In this document: one piece after another, positions 35,940 to 47,924 of the stretch | Layout: the number at the start of each line of letters is the position of its first letter | How positions within the stretch are numbered: the first letter of the stretch is position 1 | NCBI GenBank assembly: GCA_022496805.1 | Contig: CM040106.1 | Location: 3,534,001 to 3,598,000, forward strand | Source: Pohlia nutans | Taxonomy: Eukaryota > Streptophyta > Bryopsida > Bryales > Mniaceae | Direction of reading: 5' to 3' | DNA: 64,000 bases | Program-made: the position numbers and the translations under genes | The notes under the pieces: generated by a model | Told to the model about the DNA's origin: nothing | Databases searched by the model: none | Seen by the model: the letters and a program-made list of their open reading frames with translations, nothing else

Positions 35940-36365
35940 TGTGAGCTTGGATTTGTGGGGCTGCAGGGGTTTGTGCGCGGGTTCAAGGGTTTGTGCCGTC
36001 GAAGAGAAAATCCACGCCTGGTCCACGCGACACCAAAGCAGAAGGAAACCGAAACAATGAGCAGGCAGCCAGGCGCGCTCAAAACCAGGAAGAAGTGAGC
36101 TCCCGAACCAGCGAGAGGGCACCGTCACGGCCCCACGCCACACGCGGATCAGACAAGAGCAAGAGGCGGAAAACGTCGGAGAAACAATTCCAGGCTTCAC
36201 AAGTTTTACCGATGGCGAAACAGAGAGCGGAAGCCAGCAAACCGCCTCAAGACCAGAAGTAACCTCCACTGCCTTCAGATTGCTCAACCTCAGTCGGGAA
36301 GGTGCAACTCTGGCGATGATGATTTGGTTATTTCTGTAGTGTTTTGTGTTTTTGTTTGCCAATTG
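35940..36365 (+). repeat. Inverted-repeat arm; promoter/first-exon-like
   Basis: This segment is repeated in inverse orientation at 52405-52765. Shared phrases include ggggctgcaggggtttgtgc, caagggtttgtgccgtcgaa and cctcaagaccagaagtaacc. The distal copy lacks about 120 bp of the middle. The plus strand encodes an 89-codon basic frame (35993-36262, containing KSKRRKTSEKQFQ), possibly a first exon with a nuclear signal. The two arms bracket 16 kb of transposon-derived sequence. Confidence 0.6.
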
Positions 36366-37075
36366 CACCATGAAGATTTGTGATGAATCTGCTATTATGG
36401 CAGAAAACTAGCTATATGGCACAGTTCATTTAAGCTTTTGATTTGAGCTCTTGAAGATACTATTTTACTTTATCACACAAAAACTTGGCTTATACATTTT
36501 CATGAGCAAGTAGATGCTTTTCCAAGCGATATCGTCTTCTTCATGCGAGTTTTGAATCTTCTGCGCGGTTAGTGAGGTCTACCTTTGCATTAGTTACTTT
36601 TATGAATCCACAAATCCCTTACAAAGGAGTGACAATTCCCTTGATCTGTACTATTCTGGATCTTTGGTAAGTTAGCATCGTGAAACACTGCTTTCTTTGA
36701 TATTTAGGGTTTATGCTTGAATGAACCCCAGACGATCAGACAACAGTGACGAGAGGCACCTCCTTTGGATTCAATGTTTTTGAGGTACTTGTCAGCTCCT
36801 GCAGAGGAATTAGGAGGATCTCATTATCCCCCATGTATGCATTGGCTTTTCAGTATCCCTTTTCATCTTGAGCTTCTTAGGTATATACATGATTAGAATA
36901 AAGTGATACATGTGCATGTTTTTCATATTTTTCCTTGACACCAGAAAGCTGATTTGGTATAAAGATCATGTGGGTGCTAATGTCAGAGGCTTGAATTAAA
37001 ATTTTGATTTGAGATCTGTTTTGAGTAAACATTTGAACTCTTTTGAGTAATGTGGTACTTTTTGTTTTGCAGAAA

Positions 37076-38010
37076 CATAGCATTTATGAGTTGATCATCA
37101 ACCAAGCAAGAGTGGACCTGTATGTTTACTCTTTTGTCTGGTTGTGGAGATGGTGTCTTGTAGACATTCTCTTCAACCAGGGCCCTCATTTTCTTTGGGA
37201 TTTGATATGCGAGAGGTTAAATAAAGATCGTCGACATCTTCTTTGCTTACTACTCCGAGCCAAAAAATCATTGTGCGAGAAGTTCTGGCACACAGATTAC
37301 TAACATTTGCTTTCAAGGGAACTCTTGTCTGCAACTCTTTCATTTTGATGTGCACGAATATGTACGGATAAACGCAGATGCCACCATGAAAAGGATGAGG
37401 TGCAAATTTGAGTCTGTTCATGCTTCTTCTTGACCTTTATATTATCAGTCCAAGCTTTTATGTCATTTATTCAGATTCATTGTGTATATGCCGGTGTACT
37501 TTATTGTTGTTACCAAGCTATTGGCATATTAGTAAGTGTTGCTTATGTTTTGACAGTCGCACGCCGGAAAAGTCGTTGAGCGCCACTGGTACGAGAAAAA
37601 TAAGCACATTATATCAGCTTCGAGATGGGAGATGAGTTTGTAATCAACAGAATCATCAACTGTGTTGAGTGTATTCAATTGCTTTGTTAATTGAAGGTTT
37701 TTCCCAACATGCAATCAAAAAGTGCACAACATTAGTTACTGATGAACTAGCTGTATGGTAGCAACATTCTCTTATGGACCTTGTCAAGTCGGGCCGCGAT
37801 TTACTCTCTACTTATATGAGTACTCAATTTTTCGTTCAACTTCTACTTGGGCCACAGTCTAAAGCGATCAAATTTCACTTTTTATTCATGAAATTGGCAT
37901 TTTTGAGCTTTTAATTAACTCTGCTAGTGTTTTTCAGATTTACGATCCCACCAAAAGATGGGCTTTATACAAGTCACGGAGATTGAATGGAGATGAGAGT
38001 CATGCGATCT
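37076..38010 (+). CDS. Possible spliced gene, unrecognised
   Basis: Short exon-like segments are bounded by good splice signals: tactttttgttttgcag before 37074, donor gtatgt near 37120, gttttgacag before 37557, donor gtacga near 37589, and agtgtttttcag before 37940. Joined, they read YELIINQARVDL, RTPEKSLSAT, then DLRSHQKMGFIQVTEIEWR and a stop. The product would be tiny and matches nothing I know. The first exon could be the basic frame at 35993-36262, but I could not connect the frames. Treat as a candidate transcript rather than an established gene. Confidence 0.25.
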
Positions 38011-38079
38011 GAGCTTTGCAGTGAATTTGAGAGGGTCGTCGTAGTAATCTCTCACTTGTAGTTAGCTCACAAAGGCAAA

Positions 38080-38700
38080 AAACCGCGAACATTCTTACAT
38101 TATGCTAAATTCTTGATCCTTTTTTTTAATTCTGAACTTATTTGTGCATGTGTTACTGTGACTGAACTGATGGTTTCATTAAATGACGTGGTGCTACATT
38201 GTGTGGTCATTCACCAATTACATGCATATTTTGAACATGTTGAAAATAGAAAGGAACCTTGATTACTTTATTCAAGAATCTTATGATGTATTGATTATGT
38301 CAACAGCTATTGCTTATATGTTGTTCCAAAAATAAAATGTTTAAGAAGAAGGCTTTCAACCCTTTTAGGAGCCTTAGTCCACATACATGCATCCTTGAGC
38401 TTTCAATTTTGTGACGTTTACGTATGGATCGACATGCTAGGTATTCTAGAAGTATGGGTCACATGCCACTTTCACTCTAAGACCATACTCGAAGAAATAA
38501 GACAGTAGGCGGGAAATAAGACACGGAACACTTGAAGAAGGTATCCCATACACCATCCGAGTAGAGAGTTGTATTACCGAGAGCAATGGCTCATTCAGGT
38601 AAAGGGTGTGCTGCAGTACTAGCTGAAGAATGTTATTAGTTGATTTATTTTAAAATGAGTTCTTATTTTATTTAAAATGTAAGCATAAAATCTAAATCAA
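38080..38700. other. Non-coding DNA
   Basis: AT-rich sequence without supported coding potential or repeats. Confidence 0.4.
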
Positions 38701-38817
38701 AAGAAATTTTGTGCATGAAGTTTACTAACAAAAAATGTGCAATTCTATTCAGTGAACCATTTACAAGATACGCATGGTTTTGCTTCGAGAGGTGGGGACG
38801 AGAAGTGAAGCATTGGA

Positions 38818-39630
38818 ATGTTTTCAATGAGCTCCATAGCTTTGCAGGTGTGGGTTATCAAAATTATGCTCAGTTGCTCAAGTGTTATTCTTGGTTACGT
38901 CGTCTCTTTTAAACGCAAATTTCCTGACCCCAAGAAGATTGAGGCCCTTGTCACGATGCCTTGCCCACGCAACATCAACAACATCCAAGTCTTCAACGAA
39001 TTGGCTCAATTCAACAAAATTTTTATCCGAGGATATGCCAAAATCATTGCTTCAATCACTGCGCTTACTCGGAAGGATGAGCCGTTTACTTGGACTACTC
39101 AGTGCGACACGACATTTACCGATATCAAAAAGCGCTACGTAAACGCTCCAATTCTCATTGTAGTCAATTGGAAGCTGGAATTTCACATTCATACGGATGC
39201 TTCCGACCTCGCAGTAAGAGCAATGCTGGTCCAGAATCCTACCAAAAAAATAGACCAGCCCATTGTCCAGGCATCACGACTACTTAGCTGCGCCAAAAAA
39301 AATTATAAGATTGCCGAGCGCGAAGCATTGGCAATGGTCTATGCCATCAACAAATTTCGACACTATCTTCTCAGTAACGAGTTCTTTTACGTGGATCATA
39401 TGGCCTTGATATATTTGGTCAACAAAACTCAGGTCTCCGCCCGCAATGCTCAATGGCTTGTGTTGTTTCTTGGGTTTGATTTTACACTAGTATACAAACC
39501 TAGTAAAACACACGGTATTGCCAATGCGTTATCTCAGAACGCTGTCGCAGAACCTACCTTCAAAATTACCGACGTTACTTCCAACAGACATCTCTTCAAC
39601 ATTCAACCGGAATGGCTTGCCGAAGTCTAG
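38818..39630 (+). pseudogene. Ty3/gypsy pol fragment: RT end and RNase H
   Basis: An uninterrupted 270-codon frame whose recognisable part starts near LGYVVSFKRKFPDPKKIEAL, the end of the reverse transcriptase palm/thumb. It continues through the connection (PILIVVNWKLEFHIH) and RNase H: TDASDLAV (Asp), EREALAMVYAINKFRHYLL (Glu) and YVDHMALIYL (Asp). It finishes with the KTHGIANALSQ block that corresponds to the ADALSR motif. The N-terminal RT with the YxDD motif is missing, so the copy is truncated at its 5' side near 38880. It would have supported copying of an LTR element. Confidence 0.85.
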
Positions 39631-39970
39631 GACTGCCTTCAGATACACACCTTTCTTTTTGATTGGAGTACCGAACGCAAGGAAAGGTTAGCCTACCGAG
39701 CCCTTCCATTTCAATTAGTGTATGGCACCTTGTATTGACAGAGTAAAGATTTTTCTCTACTAAAAGTCATTACCGGAGACCAAATTCCATTGATCATCCG
39801 CGAGATTCATGAAAGCAACTCCGGAGGTCACTATTCTACCGAGATTACTACTCGGAAAATCCTCGACACAGGATATTAGTGGCCCTCTCTGCACAAGGAT
39901 GTTTTTGAGTTTTGTCAAAGCTGGGATGAATGTCAACGGGTCGAAGGTCTTAAAAAAACAGTCACTAGTA
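39631..39970 (+). pseudogene. Ty3/gypsy integrase zinc-finger remnant
   Basis: Downstream of the RNase H stop the same element continues in broken frames. REIHESNSGGHYSTEITTRK, then, after a stop, CQSWDEC, gives the His-His-Cys-Cys pattern of the integrase N-terminal zinc finger (about 39795-39940). The catalytic integrase core does not follow; sequence similarity ends soon after TTLPKEPV near 40000. Confidence 0.7.
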
Positions 39971-40380
39971 AATTACTTACCACCTTACCGAAAGAACCTG
40001 TTACCGACCAAGACACACGGCCGCCACGGAGGACAAAGAGATAGAAGACGGTGGAACTGGCAGTGTTTGGCTTAGATTACGGACCAGGCTTAAGTATAAG
40101 AGCAGTGTACGATAGTGATGAGACACTCTTGGTTTTTGAGACTTAGGAGCATTTAGTTATGCTCTAGTTTTTTTGTACCAGGAAGTCATTCCTTGCTTAT
40201 TCCATGTTAAACCTGGATTCCATGGTTGTATGTGTATGTAATACATGGGTTCAATTCCTCTGTTTAACATAGTTCAGTGTAGTTAGTCTCTACATTGTAT
40301 ATGTGGTTTATTACATCCTTTGAATAAACAAACCTTTACATTCTCTATCTCTACTGTTCTGTCTTTGCTATTCATTACCA
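39971..40380. other. Retroelement 3' or leader-like DNA
   Basis: Separates the truncated pol from a gag-like remnant. An inverted phrase (tgttaaac near 40206 and gtttaaca near 40262) frames a short stem. No LTR pair could be established. Confidence 0.35.
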
Positions 40381-41250
40381 CCTCAATGCTATCTGAGGAA
40401 TCCACCGGCACCACCAGCGATGACTCGACTTTTGGCTCTCACACAGCATCAACTCTTTCCGACACCATTGCCCCCACTCCAAGGTACCAATCCTCTCGCC
40501 ATTACCCGGACAATCGGCATCCAAGCTCCCCCAAGCTTTGGAGCACCAATCCCGCCCTCAAACACTCCAATGAAGCGACTACCGAACATCATCCTACCGG
40601 CCATGCTCTACAACCTCCTTCACAACCTCTAGCACAACTTTAGCCTCCCGCGTCGCAGCAGGTAGAATCTTGCAGGTAATTGCCAGGTGGAAACTCAAAT
40701 CCAACAACTCGTGTCACATCCGAACGAGACGAGCTCCAATAACAACTCAATAGCGCAAACCGAAGGGTTATTGATTTGGAAGCGCAACTTGCCACCACAT
40801 CAGAAGACCTTCGCCAACACACTACCAACCTCACCCGCATCTGGAGCTAACGAGACTGCTACAGTACCAAATCGGTTACAGCTACCGCACAACTTCAGGA
40901 GAACCAAACCCTACTAGCAACAATGACAGTAGAACGCGACCGAGCCAACACCAAGAGGACCCAAACCAACATCACACTTGAAACTCTTGAAAAAGACCTC
41001 CAAGACGCCATGGGCGACAACGCCAGACTGTCGAACAAGTCAGGGACAGGGGGGAGTAGTATGCGGAAGTACTAGCCAACACATTCAGCCTCCAACTCTA
41101 CCGACAGGCATTTCCTAATTGGGAGGACATCAATGCGATCGACCGATACGAACATCATCAGCTCGGAAGCAAGACCAATCCAGGCCCCTCCCCTATTGAC
41201 CGTGGGATTCAACTCTCTGCTTGGCCAATCCTACCAAGGCAACCTCATTA
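40380..41250 (+). pseudogene. Retrotransposon gag-like coiled-coil remnant
   Basis: Ser/Thr/Pro-rich start (frame 40320-40643), then a coiled coil that reads across stops at about 40700-41040 (LEAQLATTSEDLRQH, ETLEKDLQDAMGDNARL). Its composition and 'SERDEL' repeats resemble the small coiled-coil patch at 8.11-8.16 kb. It lies downstream of the gypsy pol fragment, so the two may belong to adjacent or nested copies. Confidence 0.45.
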
Positions 41251-41255
41251 GCTTT

Positions 41256-41717
41256 GAAAACACTAATGGATACTCTTGTGATGAGTAAATAACCGCTGTA
41301 AGAGGGCAATTGACTTCAAACGCACGTTTACTTTATCTTTTTGCAATCCATCACAAACATATATCATTTTATTGCATGTGTGCACCAACCTTGAAAGAAT
41401 CGCATAACAATCTAGCAAGAGCCTGAAAAGTGAATAAATAAATTTCAAAACGTTCGCATATCATGAAAAGGCATTCGACATGACGTGGAATAATGTACCA
41501 CGAGCTCATCATTCATATAGGGAATAACTTTTGAAAGTAGCTGAGGAGCACAGCTATAGAGCTCATATATAATTTTATAGTTATCCTTGTAGAGGCCACT
41601 GTTTAAGCTCTTCTCTTCCACCATAACAGATGTCAAAAAGATTCGAACATAGGGTTCTAACTTTATAGCACACTTTTCTATAATGGCTTTTGCCAACTTG
41701 CGTGTAGCTGACCCCTC
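41256..41717 (-). pseudogene. PDS5: PDS5 (cohesin cofactor) gene fragment
   Basis: The minus-strand exon 41717-41499 is preceded by ttgttttgagcag and followed by gtacat. It encodes 73 residues including RKLAKAIIEKCAIKLEPYV and IIYELYSCAPQLLSKVIPYM. These match the conserved HEAT-rich N-terminal part of plant PDS5, which binds cohesin and regulates sister-chromatid cohesion. A second piece at about 41340-41256 (DKVNVRLKSIALLQRLFTHH) is the next segment in the family, then ends at a TAG. The exon junction between them is not clean. Only these two pieces of a roughly 1,000-residue protein are visible, and transposons lie on both sides. A captured or broken fragment is likelier than a resident gene. 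Confidence 0.65.
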
Positions 41718-41879
41718 CTGCTCAAAACAATAGAACAGTCCAGCATAGTGAATATATCGGACAAACACACAAATTCTCACACGCACGGAAAAAACAAAAG
41801 TAATAACCAACCCTGCGATTAGGAGAAAACTGTGGTCGCAAAGGGGCTTTAGGGTGGAAATGTGGCATTCTTCGATCGC

Positions 41880-42185
41880 TGGCAACATAATCTGCCATTC
41901 GCTGCCAGCGGGCTGCAGAACTTGTAGTTTTCTGGTTTTTTCCAATATTCTGCCATGACGTAATCTGATTTGTGTTGCATTCAAAGGGTCGACCTGTTCG
42001 TATGCGGGTTTATTCAATATTAGAACTTTCATTACATACTCTAGCGTTTGCTGCTATCGAGGGCATATCTTGTACTACTGTGGGTTTCTTGGATGTGTTG
42101 ACATCACAATACCTGGCGCCTGCTGCCATCAAAGGCAGAACCTGTAGTTTTAGGGTGTCTTCCACTATTCTGTCATCGCACTGGC
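41880..42185. repeat. Short diverged repeats
   Basis: Three related copies (about 41880-41955, 42035-42105, 42110-42180) share the pattern gctgccat/gctatcga, ggcagaacctgtagttt and a closing attctg.cat. They lie just upstream of the plus-strand ORF at 42186 and could belong to its promoter or to an element end. Confidence 0.4.
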
Positions 42186-43310
42186 ATGGCTAGACGGCCA
42201 AATTTCCAATTCCAGAGCGTTCTGCTACACAACAATCAAGACGGAGAGGGCAACTGGATCCCAATGAGGTTGGACAGTGATTCATGGGTTATGCTGCAAC
42301 CAACGTCGGAAGGGCCTTGGGGAAGAGAGGCAAGGCAGCATTGTGGAGATAATTTTCAAGGCGCCTTCAAAGCGCAGATCATAGATTTCTCGTGGACACC
42401 CGGTGTGCGTGGAGAAATCAACCTAGATAAAGTGCTTGTGCGACATGTGTACCAGCCTCGCCATCTACGTTTGGATCCAACGTTGGTAGCAAATGGGCCA
42501 TGTATGGCAAACTACCTGTACGCGTCGCATTCTGAGGATTGAGTGTACCCCGCATCTATCATTGGTCCCATTCTTGTGCTCCATGCAGAGATTGGGGAGG
42601 CAACCCGAAATGGTCGAAGTCACGGAGACTTGTTGGACACAAGTACATTCTTCCTCAAAGGTGTGTATTTCCCTCCTGTGGGCCCCGAGTTGTACGGGAA
42701 GGTAGAAGCCCTCTTGCTCCCTGGTTTCAACGATGTCGAATGGCCTTTGCTAGACATGCACACATCCGAGGTCTTCAGGACCACGCTTACCACAGATTTT
42801 GCAAATGCGATGAAAGCGTCGACTGGTAGTAGTTTCGCCCACCAAAAATGGTTCATGGCTATCATGTTATGGTTGATTTGTTTGGTGTAGCATGTGACAT
42901 CATTCGACGGACACCTACGCTCTTTGTTCTCCACACTTCATCCGAGGCTCTCCTATGCAATTTGATGATGGGTGGAGCGAGAAGTTTCACATTGGCCAGG
43001 ATGTTATCAACTGTGTGTTGCGAATAGGTCCAGCATTTTCTTCCGCTATCATGTGGGTAGGCAGAGACTTTACACCAGGTTCCAGTATACAAGGTTTAAG
43101 GGTGCTGCCAACAACAGGTGGGATGCGATTGACCACCTACAGGACGTGGAGATGGTGGAAGTGTATTGTCTGTTCAGAGGAAGCCCGATGCCAACATTTC
43201 AAGTTAGCAAGGCATGGCTAGTATCCCACTTACGCCACGAAATTGCAATGACGCTCGGAGATGGCGTTCCCGAAAAAATACAACATGGTTGTCCTGGAGG
43301 CAACCGGTAA
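42186..43310 (+). pseudogene. Unrecognised ORF with in-frame TGA, then frameshifts
   Basis: One frame runs 42186-42890, interrupted only by TGA at 42540-42542, where the context (SHSED*VYPASIIGP) suggests a former TGG. After 42840 the coding signal moves to other frames, ending with a 112-codon frame to 43310 (RYHVGRQRLYTRFQY, WDAIDHLQDVEMVEVY). The protein has many Trp and aromatic residues but no motif I recognise. It lies between the PDS5 fragment and the repeat modules at 43.77 kb, so it is probably a transposon protein. Confidence 0.4.
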
Positions 43311-43769
43311 TTGCGAAAAAAAGGTACCTGTTGGTCACACCATTCTCTCGGATTTTGGAACCCAATCTTCTGATGCTTGTTGGAAGCAAACAAAACTAAC
43401 GTACCAAGTTTGATGCCTTGATGCAGATCAACAAACGCCCTAAGAGACATCTACTTGCTGCTGAGGTCGCGGTTCCTTAAACCATCAAAATTGTAGAAGT
43501 GTAGGATGAGAGGTTTTTTTTTTTGGGTAATTCTAATAGGGTCTTCACAAGTCCGCCTACGATATAATTCATTCAGGTTTAGGGTTCCCCACACTGACCA
43601 TCTGGTCCATACACTTTGACCGGGACAGCTCCCTAAACCGATGCACTTGTGAACTTCTACAAGCTCCGGAAATTATCTACCATACATGGATTAAATGTTC
43701 TTCTTGTATGTATCTTGTTCTCAGATGCAAATCATACACAAAAAAGCAAATCCATGGATTAAGTGCAAA

Positions 43770-44075
43770 TCCTAGCCAAAAATGATGATGCCAGCAAACT
43801 TGTTGGACTCAGATGCAAATCCTAGTCAGAAATGCAAATTCTAGTCAAAAAATGCAACACCTATAGAACGGTACAGCTGGCATTTGACTTGTATATTTTT
43901 CTAATTTCAACGATGTTTGTGCATTTGTACAGTACCCTATAGAACGGTAAAGCTGGCATTTGACTTATAAGAAGCTCTTTTGAAAGTTACACTTTTTTTA
44001 TATATCCTTCAATACTACCCTTTCGAAAACAATAGTACTACGCAACTTCAACGAGCACAAAGAATTTCGGGCAAT
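43770..44075. repeat. Repeat modules A and B, inverted copy at 47.6 kb
   Basis: Module A (43770-43860) repeats gcaaatcctagtcaaaaatg and contains gatgatgccagcaaacttg. Module B (43861-44075) contains two copies of ctatagaacggta.agctggc and ends in acgagcacaaagaatttcgg. Both occur in reverse complement at 47593-47870, but in the order A then B instead of B then A. The flanks therefore look like permuted tandem arrays rather than one simple inverted repeat. Confidence 0.75.
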
Positions 44076-44079
44076 TTGG

Positions 44080-45160
44080 TGCGTCGACCAGTATTGCACA
44101 ATATAGGTCCACAAACGTCACATATTGTAAATAATTTCCTTTCCTAAAATAATACCCTCTATTTGTTATAAATTACCCAACCGATAACTTTTAGTTTTTT
44201 ACATTATTATTGATATTTGATCTATGGATTTTAACTACTGCAATAATTTAGGCAGTCCAATCAAAAAATCGCAGGCTATGATGAGGGATGCCACAAAAAA
44301 TCTTACTCATCATGTTGACGAGTCACCCTAATACCCCCAATTTCAATTTATGATATGTTGTTGTGCACCTCATCAAATATTCACCTTGATTTGCAAATCC
44401 AAGAATCCTCAACAAATATGCACCTTAATTTGCAAATCTATGAACCCTCAACATTGATAATGACACGTAGCCAATATTACATTGCCACCAACCCTCAAAT
44501 CATTGTGTTTAGAGGCTTCATGACGAGAGGATGTGATGTTTAGGGTGAAGGGCTTTACATCCCTTCATTCATAATGAAGGGATTCATTGAAGGAGCCACC
44601 ACCCCATTTTCCTCTCCCAAAAGCCACTTAAAGGCTCAAGCTGTATGTATGGTCCTCCCATTTTGAATTTTCACTTTCATTTCTCATACGCTCACTGTGG
44701 ACTTTTCTCCAGCGAACTCATACGCTCTCTGTCCATATTTTATGTTCTCCTACGCCCCCCTGGTCCCACTCTGCCCTCAATCACTGTTAGTTGATGCTAG
44801 CAGACGCTCCCGCGACGCCAACGACTTCGTCTCACTAACAAGCCACCTGCTGCAACAGCAGGCTTTCACGAGCGCGTGCAAAGGGCGAGCGACTTCGCGG
44901 GCAAGCGGAGAGCGAGCAACGCTGTATTGCGGAGCGAGCCCAGATATTAGTGGAGGCGTAGTGTAGACGCAGAGGCAACATCGTGCTTGCTGGCGCGGAA
45001 ACGACGAAGGAGACCACGCGCGCGGCTTAAACGTTGAAATAAGATTGCTTTGATTTCCCGCTGTAGCTTTTTTTTTACTAGAATTACTATGGATTAGAGG
45101 TAGAGGACGTTCCTAAACCCTATGCATTGAGGCCATGACTGTATTGCCACATTTCTCCAG
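44080..45160. other. Non-coding, promoter-side DNA of the 45.2-kb ORF
   Basis: Contains a two-copy repeat of about 38 bp at 44368-44455 (caccttgatttgcaaatc / caccttaatttgcaaatc, then aatcctcaacaaatat / aaccctcaacattgat). The GC-rich stretch at 44780-45030 has short overlapping frames with no recognisable product. Confidence 0.4.
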
Positions 45161-45162
45161 CC

Positions 45163-47256
45163 ATGGCAGCAGAATTTTTGTCCACCCCGAAGACTTGGCC
45201 CGGAAACGCAGGAATGGCGCAGCGCAAAAAATGCCCCACCGATGTGAAGCCAGAGGTGAAGCCGGAGGTGAAGTCGAAGGTGAAGCCAGAGGTGAAGCCA
45301 AAGGAGCACGAAAGAGAAGTGGTTGATGCCAACAACGACGCAAACACAGTTTATACGCAGTAGGACCGGCCGTTTGACCTGACGGCCTTGCCGGATTCTG
45401 TGGCGTCTAAGCTCAGGTTTATGGCACCCATTCTTGTTAGTAGGAAGAAGGCAAATTATGATGCTGAATTCTTCCACCGGACCCTCGGCCTATGCATGGA
45501 GGGAACCACGTTTGCCCAGCTTAGCAATGACAAGGTCTTACATAAGAACAAGTTTTTGGAGCGGTGGCCAGAGCGGGCATCAGGGCGGCATTACATTTTG
45601 GGTTACAGTGACGAACAAGCCATTGAGGATTACACAGGGATGCACAACAAGGTGTATGGAGGTGATCCACACAATGGAACATTTGGTACATCATTTCTTC
45701 GTGCATGCTATTTGAGCTTTGAGAGGAATAAAGAGGTGAACTGGGCCCAAAAAACGAAATCGCTGCAAAAGGTGCGTGCGAAGCAGGCTTCACGGAATCC
45801 CCTGAAACTTTCACCCCCAGCTTTGACGGAGCAGATTGAGGCCATCATTGAGATCCTTGCACAGCACATTGAGGACAAGGCAGCTGGTGCGATCATAGCC
45901 TCCACACCGGAACTGGGCGCTCTAGTTGACAACACCGTCAATGTTACCAGCAGCACCAGTAAAGAGGGCATTGATGAGGAGTATGGTTTAGGAAAATTTC
46001 ATCACGGGAGAACCCCGAAGATCCGTATGGTCAGCGAGGACGCGAGATATCCCAGGTCTCCCCCCGATGGCAGCAGGCCTACGTCTTCGCCTAATGGCAG
46101 CACACAGGAGGGCGGTGTCACTCCGGATCCCAAGGAAAAATAAGAGCAAGCGAGGAGGAAGAAAGCTAAAGCTGAAGCGGAACTCCAGAAGATGGAGGCT
46201 AAAAGTGAACGCATTGAGGACGATTTGCGAAAGGAGCCTACTTTTTTAGCGGAGAAGGAGGATGAAGAAAACAAGTGTCATGACAACATTGTTGCCCACC
46301 GTGCTGCCAGCAAGAAAGAGGGGGCTCTTGGCAATGATGTAGAGAAGAGGCACTTTGCAGACTTGGCCCGTCTTGTTGGTGATCAACTGTCCCTTGCAAG
46401 CAAAGCTGCCCAAGATTGCCAAGACCGCATTGACACAAGGGAGGCTTCAATGAGGGATCTGGAGAAAGACATAGAGAAGTGCAAAGATGAGGTAGGAGTT
46501 CTCCGTGAAGAGATCTTGTCCCTCGAGAGAGCAATAGCTTTCATACAACCAAAGAATGTTTTGTCACGCTTGCCCACAAAGTTCCGAGCCCTGCCCATCC
46601 AAGTTTCAGACCCATGCCCCTGTTGCGACCGATACTTTGTTGACACAGCTTGCGTACCCTTAACGTGCGGTTGTTTAGCACACCCACATTGCATGTCTCA
46701 GTTTGTTTTCTCGCTTGACAAGAAGTGTAGACGATGCGAGCGCGCTGTGATCGGACGGTGGCTTCGACAGTGGGGATTTCCATTCAATGAGACGGCTCAG
46801 GCAGAACTGCAGTTGACTCAAGAGATTTTTAAGTCCCCCGAGCGGGTTTCACCACGTCTCCACCGAACTTCTAGTGGCAGCAAAAGGCCCGCTGAGGCAA
46901 TCCTTCGGCCTTCCAAGGATGAAGGTTGGACGATGAAGAAGAACCGCATCGAAGGCCCCGGGGGGACGTCAAAGCCTCTAGTCGCTGCACACACGTTGGT
47001 GACTCTCGCAGCTTTGATGCCAGCAGCCGCAAAGGAGGTGAAGGACGTTGCCATCACTGATGTGAAGGACGAGAGCGACACTGTACAGGAAACACAAGAA
47101 GTTGCACCGGAGAAGGTGGAGGGCACACGCAGAGATGGAGTTGACCCGGACAGTGAAGCACACCTCGAGGAGGCCGAAGGGGATAATGACGACGCAGAGA
47201 TGTGTGCAAATCTCAACGCTCTTGTTGACGCGATTGGAATAGCAGACGTGGAGTAG
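45163..47256 (+). pseudogene. 698-codon coiled-coil/RING-like protein with two stops
   Basis: A single frame from ATG 45163 to TAG 47254-47256 is interrupted only by TAG at 45361-45363 and TAA at 46141-46143, with no frameshift or intron. The N-terminus has Lys/Glu/Pro repeats (VKPEVKPEVKSKVKPEVKPK). The middle is globular (residues about 85-260). Residues about 330-470 form a coiled coil. Residues about 480-540 hold a RING-like zinc site: CPCC, then CGCLAHPHC, then KKCRRC. The acidic C-terminus follows. RING proteins often bind E2 ubiquitin enzymes; whether this one does is unknown. The inverted repeat modules on both sides suggest it is cargo or the accessory protein of an unclassified element. 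Confidence 0.55.
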
Positions 47257-47592
47257 ATTTGAGGTGTTCTTGTAAATAGTCAACATATAGACTAACATTA
47301 GCGGGTTTAGGGTTCGTTGTTTAATTTTCATCGGCAGAATGCTATCGTATTCTTTGTTGTCAACCAGGGGCATTGGACACTAGTTCCTATCAACAATGTG
47401 TAAGTAGTTCGTTTCTGTGAGTGACAGCTGAGACGTTGTGAAACGCTGACCCTCTTATTTTTGCGAACTCATGGTAAAGAAATGCATCGTTGTAATTGTA
47501 TCGTGAACATGTGCCTGGAACTTTGTCCCAATGTTTCGTGGAAGTAATTTTGCAAGTAGTTTGGGAAGGTGAACCTTGCAGACAACATCATT

Positions 47593-47870
47593 TTTGACTA
47601 GGTTTTGCATTTTTGACTAGGATTTGCATTTTTGTCTAGATTTGCATCTGAGAACAAGAAGTTTGCTGGCATCATCATTTTTGATTCCCCGAAATTCTTT
47701 GTGCTAGTTGAAGTTGCGTGGTACTATTCTTTGAAAGGGTAGTATTGAAGGATATATCAAAAATGGGTAACTTTCGAAACAGCTTCTTACAAGTCAAAGG
47801 CCAACTTTACCGTTCTATAGGGTACTGTACAAATGGACAAACATCGTTAAAATTAGAACAATATACTTCA
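47593..47870. repeat. Repeat modules A and B, inverted relative to 43.8 kb
   Basis: Reverse-complement counterparts of the modules at 43770-44075: tttgcatttttgactagg repeats, tttgctggcatcatcatttt, cccgaaattctttgtgct and accgttctatagggtactgt. They lie 3' of the RING-like ORF and 3' of the minus-strand transposase-like gene, so they could terminate either element. Confidence 0.75.
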
Positions 47871-47924
47871 ACCATATCCAGCATATCCGAAATGTCAAAT
47901 TTTAATGTATTTTCTTCATTCGCT

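Noticed and set aside
40245..40258. gggttcaattcc as a tRNA B box
   Set aside because: No A box at proper distance and no cloverleaf stems could be drawn around it.
45094..45477. Minus-strand Leu/His/Trp repeat frame opposite 45.1-45.5 kb
   Set aside because: Its repeats are the complement of the Lys-Pro-Glu-Val repeats of the plus-strand frame.
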